A stretch of 43,579 bases of DNA from Phycisphaerae bacterium (GTDB lineage: Bacteria; Planctomycetota; Phycisphaerae; Phycisphaerales; SM1A02). The notes under the pieces were generated by a model, which did not search any database, had not been told where the DNA came from, and saw nothing but the letters and a program-made list of their open reading frames with translations. This document shows positions 41,009 through 43,579 of the stretch, one piece after another; the first letter of the stretch is position 1; every line of letters starts with the position of its first letter. The stretch spans positions 1 through 43,579 of the forward strand of contig JABJDN010000080.1 of the NCBI GenBank assembly GCA_018665385.1, given 5' to 3'. A program made the position numbers and the translations under genes.

Positions 41009-41697
41009 TACGCTTGTAACCTTGAATGAACTTCTGATTCCATAGTACTCACCACTTCTTCTTTAGAGAGCGATGATGTATTAATAATTATGGCGCCATC
41101 AGGGCAGATGAGTGGGCCATCGGCGCGAGATGAATCTAGCTTATCTCTAGATTCAATATCAAGTTGAATTTCTTTATCTTGTACAGTATTGCCAGCATCT
41201 CTAAGTTGCTTTACACGCCGACGCGTTCTTTCTGCAACCTCTGCCTCTAAAAAAAATCTAACATTTGCATCTGGAAATACAACCGACCCTTGGTCTCTTC
41301 CTTCAGTCACTAAGAGGGGATGAAGTTCGCGGATTGCGCGTTGTTGCTCCACGAGTACCTCTCTAATTTCAGGTTGCTGCGCAACAATAGAAACAACCCC
41401 GCTCACATCTAAATCTCTAACTCTGCGAGCGATATCTTCTCCACCTAACAGTATCGTTGGCGGGTCATCGTTCCAATCAAACCGAATACCTTTCTCACGA
41501 ATAGCAAGGGCGAGCGCTTCTCCGCCACGCGGGTCGAGCCCGAAGTCAATAGCAAGAACTGCAACAGCGCGATACATTGCGCCTGTGTCTAGACAATCTG
41601 TACCGAGCCGATGGGCTAATTCGCGGGCAACACTGGACTTACCTGTGCCTGCAGCACCATCAATTGTTATAACAAAACCCTTCGTACCATTTTGCAT
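41008..41697 (-). CDS. cmk: Cytidylate kinase
   Basis: CMP kinase phosphorylates CMP/dCMP with ATP. The 229-residue protein has the P-loop ITIDGAAGTGKSSVAREL (residues ~10-27), LDTGAMYRAVA (near 36), VTEGRDQGSVVFPDA (near 130), and the LID-region RRRVKQLRD. Length matches the family. It starts 2 bp after the stop of the TIM-barrel gene and overlaps plsC by one base, so it is the middle gene of a minus-strand operon. Confidence 0.95.
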   Translation of the reverse strand: MQNGTKGFVITIDGAAGTGKSSVARELAHRLGTDCLDTGAMYRAVAVLAIDFGLDPRGGEALALAIREKGIRFDWNDDPPTILLGGEDIARRVRDLDVSGVVSIVAQQPEIREVLVEQQRAIRELHPLLVTEGRDQGSVVFPDANVRFFLEAEVAERTRRRVKQLRDAGNTVQDKEIQLDIESRDKLDSSRADGPLICPDGAIIINTSSLSKEEVVSTMESEVHSRLQA

Positions 41698-41699
41698 TT

Positions 41700-42464
41700 T
41701 TATTTGCTTTCGAGACGCGTTTGCATCTTCCCGATAACTTTTTTAAGCTCTTTTATTGGGTTTGCTTTACCGGAATAATTCAATGCAATTGTATTTGAGT
41801 ATCCCACTTCAAGAACAGCTTCCAACCCTTCAACAAGTTCTATTCTTTTCTTTCCTCTACCACAAGGAAAATCAGCAATAATCCCACCTGCATAGGGCGC
41901 TAATTTCCGTAGGGCCTCAATGCCATCTCCTGTTGCAGATGCAAATTGAAACGTTGGAAGTGCGCCAATTCTAAAACCACCAATTTGTTTAATGATTTCA
42001 ATTTGTTGGTCGGGGTCACTCGTTAGACCCTCGCAAGGTTGAAGTAACAAATTCAACTCTAGTCGTTCAACTTCAGCCATAGCAGAGCGGATATTATCTA
42101 CAATCGCATCAACAGAGGCTGACTCTTTTGGAAACTTTGGGGTAATAGCAATCGCATTGCAGCCGAGCCTATTTGCTGCTGCTGACAATCGCTGAATCCT
42201 TTCTAGAGATTCATTCGTATTGTCAAGTAAATCCATTATCGTATTGTCCCGAACGAGCAAGCAAGGTGATTTAGCTTTGTCTGCATTGTTCCGGAATGTG
42301 TCGTACGAATCCAACGACCACCCAGCAAGATGTTCCGCATCGATCATGACTCCTCGTAGGCTTAGGTCATCTGACGAAAGCCTAGGCACGTCAAGGATAT
42401 CCTGCGTACCATTCTGAAGAAGTGGGTTTAATGATTGAATTGCTAAGGTAAGTAGTACGGTCAT
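41700..42464 (-). CDS. Sugar-phosphate isomerase/epimerase-like TIM-barrel protein
   Basis: A 254-residue protein that looks like the xylose isomerase-like/AP endonuclease family 2 TIM barrel: LSLRGVMIDAEHL, AANRLGCNAIAITPKF, LELNLLLQPCEG, GGFRIGALPTFQFA and a C-terminal VGYSNTIALNYSGKAN. The match is weaker than for typical members, and metal ligands cannot be assigned with confidence. The start at 42464 (MTVLLTLAI) is preferred over an upstream TTG/ATG pair because a TATAGT box lies inside the longer reading. It is the first gene of the cmk-plsC operon and divergent from gcvH. Confidence 0.6.
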   Translation of the reverse strand: MTVLLTLAIQSLNPLLQNGTQDILDVPRLSSDDLSLRGVMIDAEHLAGWSLDSYDTFRNNADKAKSPCLLVRDNTIMDLLDNTNESLERIQRLSAAANRLGCNAIAITPKFPKESASVDAIVDNIRSAMAEVERLELNLLLQPCEGLTSDPDQQIEIIKQIGGFRIGALPTFQFASATGDGIEALRKLAPYAGGIIADFPCGRGKKRIELVEGLEAVLEVGYSNTIALNYSGKANPIKELKKVIGKMQTRLESK

Positions 42465-42518
42465 AAAAAGTTTCGCTTCAAAGTGCCTTTCTGGTATTTG
42501 CAAAGTGGCAAGAAACGG

Positions 42519-42551
42519 TACTATACCACCCCACATCAACCCTTAAGGAGT
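42519..42551. promoter_or_regulatory. Divergent promoter region between the TIM-barrel gene and gcvH
   Basis: The overlapping sequence at 42519-42525 reads TACTAT on plus (-10 for gcvH) and TATAGT on minus (-10 for the TIM-barrel gene). On plus, AAGGAGT at 42545-42551 lies about 8 nt before the gcvH ATG at 42559, a strong Shine-Dalgarno. Confidence 0.5.
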
Positions 42552-42558
42552 CCTTTGT

Positions 42559-42939
42559 ATGTCAACCCCATCCGATTGTTGTTTTTCTGAATCTCACGAA
42601 TGGTTCAAAATCGAAGGTGATATCGTTACCATCGGCATCACTCAATTCGCTGCAAATGAACTCACCGACATCACATACGTTGAAATGCAACCTGTAGGCA
42701 CTTCTCTTGCTGAAAATGAATCTGCTGGCGAAGTGGAATCTGTAAAAACCACGAGTGATATCATGACAGCGTTCGCTGGAGAAATTACTGAAATCAACGA
42801 AGCAGTGGCAGATGACCCTTCTCTACTCAACAGCGACCCATTTGGTGACGGATGGCTTGCCAAAATAAAAGTTGCTTCACCTGCAACTTGCGATACTCTG
42901 ATGGATCAAGCAACGTACGACGGCAAGTACCCACTGTAA
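42559..42939 (+). CDS. gcvH: Glycine cleavage system H protein
   Basis: GcvH carries the aminomethyl arm of the glycine cleavage system on lipoylated lysine. The 126-residue protein shows HEWFKIEGDIVTIGIT near residue 13, YVEMQPVG, and the lipoylation site VESVKTTSD with Lys63. Length is typical (about 125-130). A strong Shine-Dalgarno lies upstream, in contrast to many neighbours. gcvT and gcvP are not in the window; uvrB starts 9 bp downstream. Confidence 0.95.
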   Translation: MSTPSDCCFSESHEWFKIEGDIVTIGITQFAANELTDITYVEMQPVGTSLAENESAGEVESVKTTSDIMTAFAGEITEINEAVADDPSLLNSDPFGDGWLAKIKVASPATCDTLMDQATYDGKYPL

Positions 42940-42948
42940 ACTTTCGAC

Positions 42949-43365
42949 ATGTTCCAACTTGTCAGCGATTTCGAACCACAAGGTGATCAGCCTCAGGCTA
43001 TTGAACAATTATCTTCATGGGTTCAAGACGGTGAAAGATATCGAACCCTGCTTGGGGCTACTGGTACTGGTAAAACTTTTACCATGGCGAATGTCATCGC
43101 TAAAACAAATAAACCAACGCTGATTCTCAGTCATAACAAAACTCTTGCTGCACAACTCTTCGAAGAGATGCAAGCGCTTTTTCCAAATAATGCCGTGTCC
43201 TATTTCGTGAGTTATTACGATTATTACCAACCTGAAGCCTATATTCCTCAACGCGACATTTACATAGAAAAAGATGCTGCACGGAATGACGACCTTGATA
43301 GGCTTCGGTTAAAGGCAACAAGTAGCCTCATGTCACGTAGTGATGTCATCATAGTTTCTTCTGTT
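42949..43365 (+). CDS. uvrB: Excinuclease ABC subunit UvrB, N-terminal fragment (broken at a junction)
   Basis: The first 139 codons are a clear UvrB: FEPQGDQPQAIEQL, Walker A GATGTGKTFTMANV (residues ~38-51), KTLAAQLFEEM, and YFVSYYDYYQPEAYIPQ, which leads to the beta-hairpin region with DIYIEKDAARNDDLDRLR. After VIIVSSV, where all UvrB proteins continue with S-C-I-Y-G-L-G, the sequence switches to unrelated residues and a stop at 43429-43431. The remaining ~530 residues of a normal UvrB are absent. The gene is very probably whole in the genome and the break is an assembly chimera rather than a mutation. It belongs to the damage-recognition step of nucleotide excision repair. Confidence 0.93.
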
Positions 43366-43578
43366 AAATGCACTATACCAAGATTTGATGACAGTACTCA
43401 CTTCATCTTTCTCTTCTTCTTCAAAGCCTAAACGAATTGTATTATACAACTCACCTTCTAATTTTTGATTCTTTCCAAAATGATTATCAGAAAACTTGGA
43501 AACAGTTCTTACCATACTCTGTTTCACATAGTCTTCAATAGCGTAATCATATTGACCTGGGCGTTGTAATCGCTCATA
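43366..43578 (-). other. Foreign, AT-rich partial coding-like segment at the contig end
   Basis: From 43578 down to the junction the minus strand reads 71 codons without a stop (starting YERLQRPGQYDYAIEDY and including FSDNHFGKNQKLEGELYN and LGFEEEEKDEV), clearly more AT-rich than the rest. I do not recognise the protein. The open frame runs a further 30 bases into antisense uvrB before stopping. It is probably a piece of another gene or genome joined at the contig edge. Confidence 0.5.
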
Positions 43579-43579
43579 A

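Noticed and set aside
42949..43431. A real 160-residue short UvrB-like gene
   Set aside because: The last 21 residues and stop come from unrelated sequence after a sharp break; a chimera is the simpler explanation.

Overview
This 43.6 kb window looks like a complete assembled contig from a free-living, probably marine, bacterium of moderate to low GC. The best guess is Planctomycetota, class Phycisphaerae. That is an inference from gene content: a prepilin-type protein with an F-x-DG-S-V tail of the H-X9-DG type, a squalene-cyclase-fold protein with a DUF4159-like C-terminus, a GldF/GldG-like ABC module with DUF4340, and an RNase HII-like protein divergent from mnmA. No rRNA, tRNA, CRISPR array, prophage or insertion sequence was recognised. 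Genes are packed tightly: most gaps are under 100 bp, ATGA overlaps are common, and three convergent pairs abut or overlap at their stops.

Layout. 1-2.6 kb: 3' end of topA, ispG, and a pseudopilin translationally overlapped with ispG. 2.6-4.5 kb (minus): an ExbB/TolQ-like gene followed by a TraB/GumN-family gene. 4.5-8.7 kb: prenyl diphosphate synthase, dxs, a class I glutamine amidotransferase and a SAM methyltransferase; with ispG this makes a small isoprenoid neighbourhood. 8.7-12.8 kb: SppA-like signal peptide peptidase, the cyclase-fold/DUF4159-like protein and a membrane-anchored helical protein. 12.8-15.8 kb: hot-dog thioesterase, purN, DUF502, hpf, an EIIA(Ntr)-like gene and HPr. 15.8-20.1 kb: gpsA (minus), a P1B-type ATPase with an unusual CPGG motif, a shared bidirectional terminator, and a DhnA-type class I aldolase (minus). 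20.1-22.8 kb (minus): gamma-glutamyltransferase and mnmA. 22.9-26.3 kb: the RNase HII-like gene, a 330-bp structured region, and fusA. 26.3-32.4 kb: a palindrome-rich element, ribD, then (minus) ABC ATPase, GldFG-like fusion and DUF4340 gene. 32.6-37.8 kb: GAF-receiver regulator, prmC and putA. 37.8-42.5 kb: Kef-type antiporter (minus), TauE/SafE permease, then plsC, cmk and a TIM-barrel protein (minus). 42.6 kb to the end: gcvH and the start of uvrB, which breaks off into unrelated AT-rich sequence near 43366, probably an assembly chimera.

The most interesting signal is about gene expression rather than any one gene. At least eleven genes have a TANNAT-like -10 hexamer ending 6-9 nt before the start codon and no Shine-Dalgarno sequence, which predicts leaderless or nearly leaderless mRNAs. 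Three divergent gene pairs carry such boxes back to back. Other genes here (sppA, the P-type ATPase, aldolase, gcvH) have a leader and a Shine-Dalgarno sequence, so the genome appears to use both modes. Also worth a second look are the hairpin-rich fusA leader, two repeat-built palindromes, the GldFG fusion, and the CPGG ATPase.
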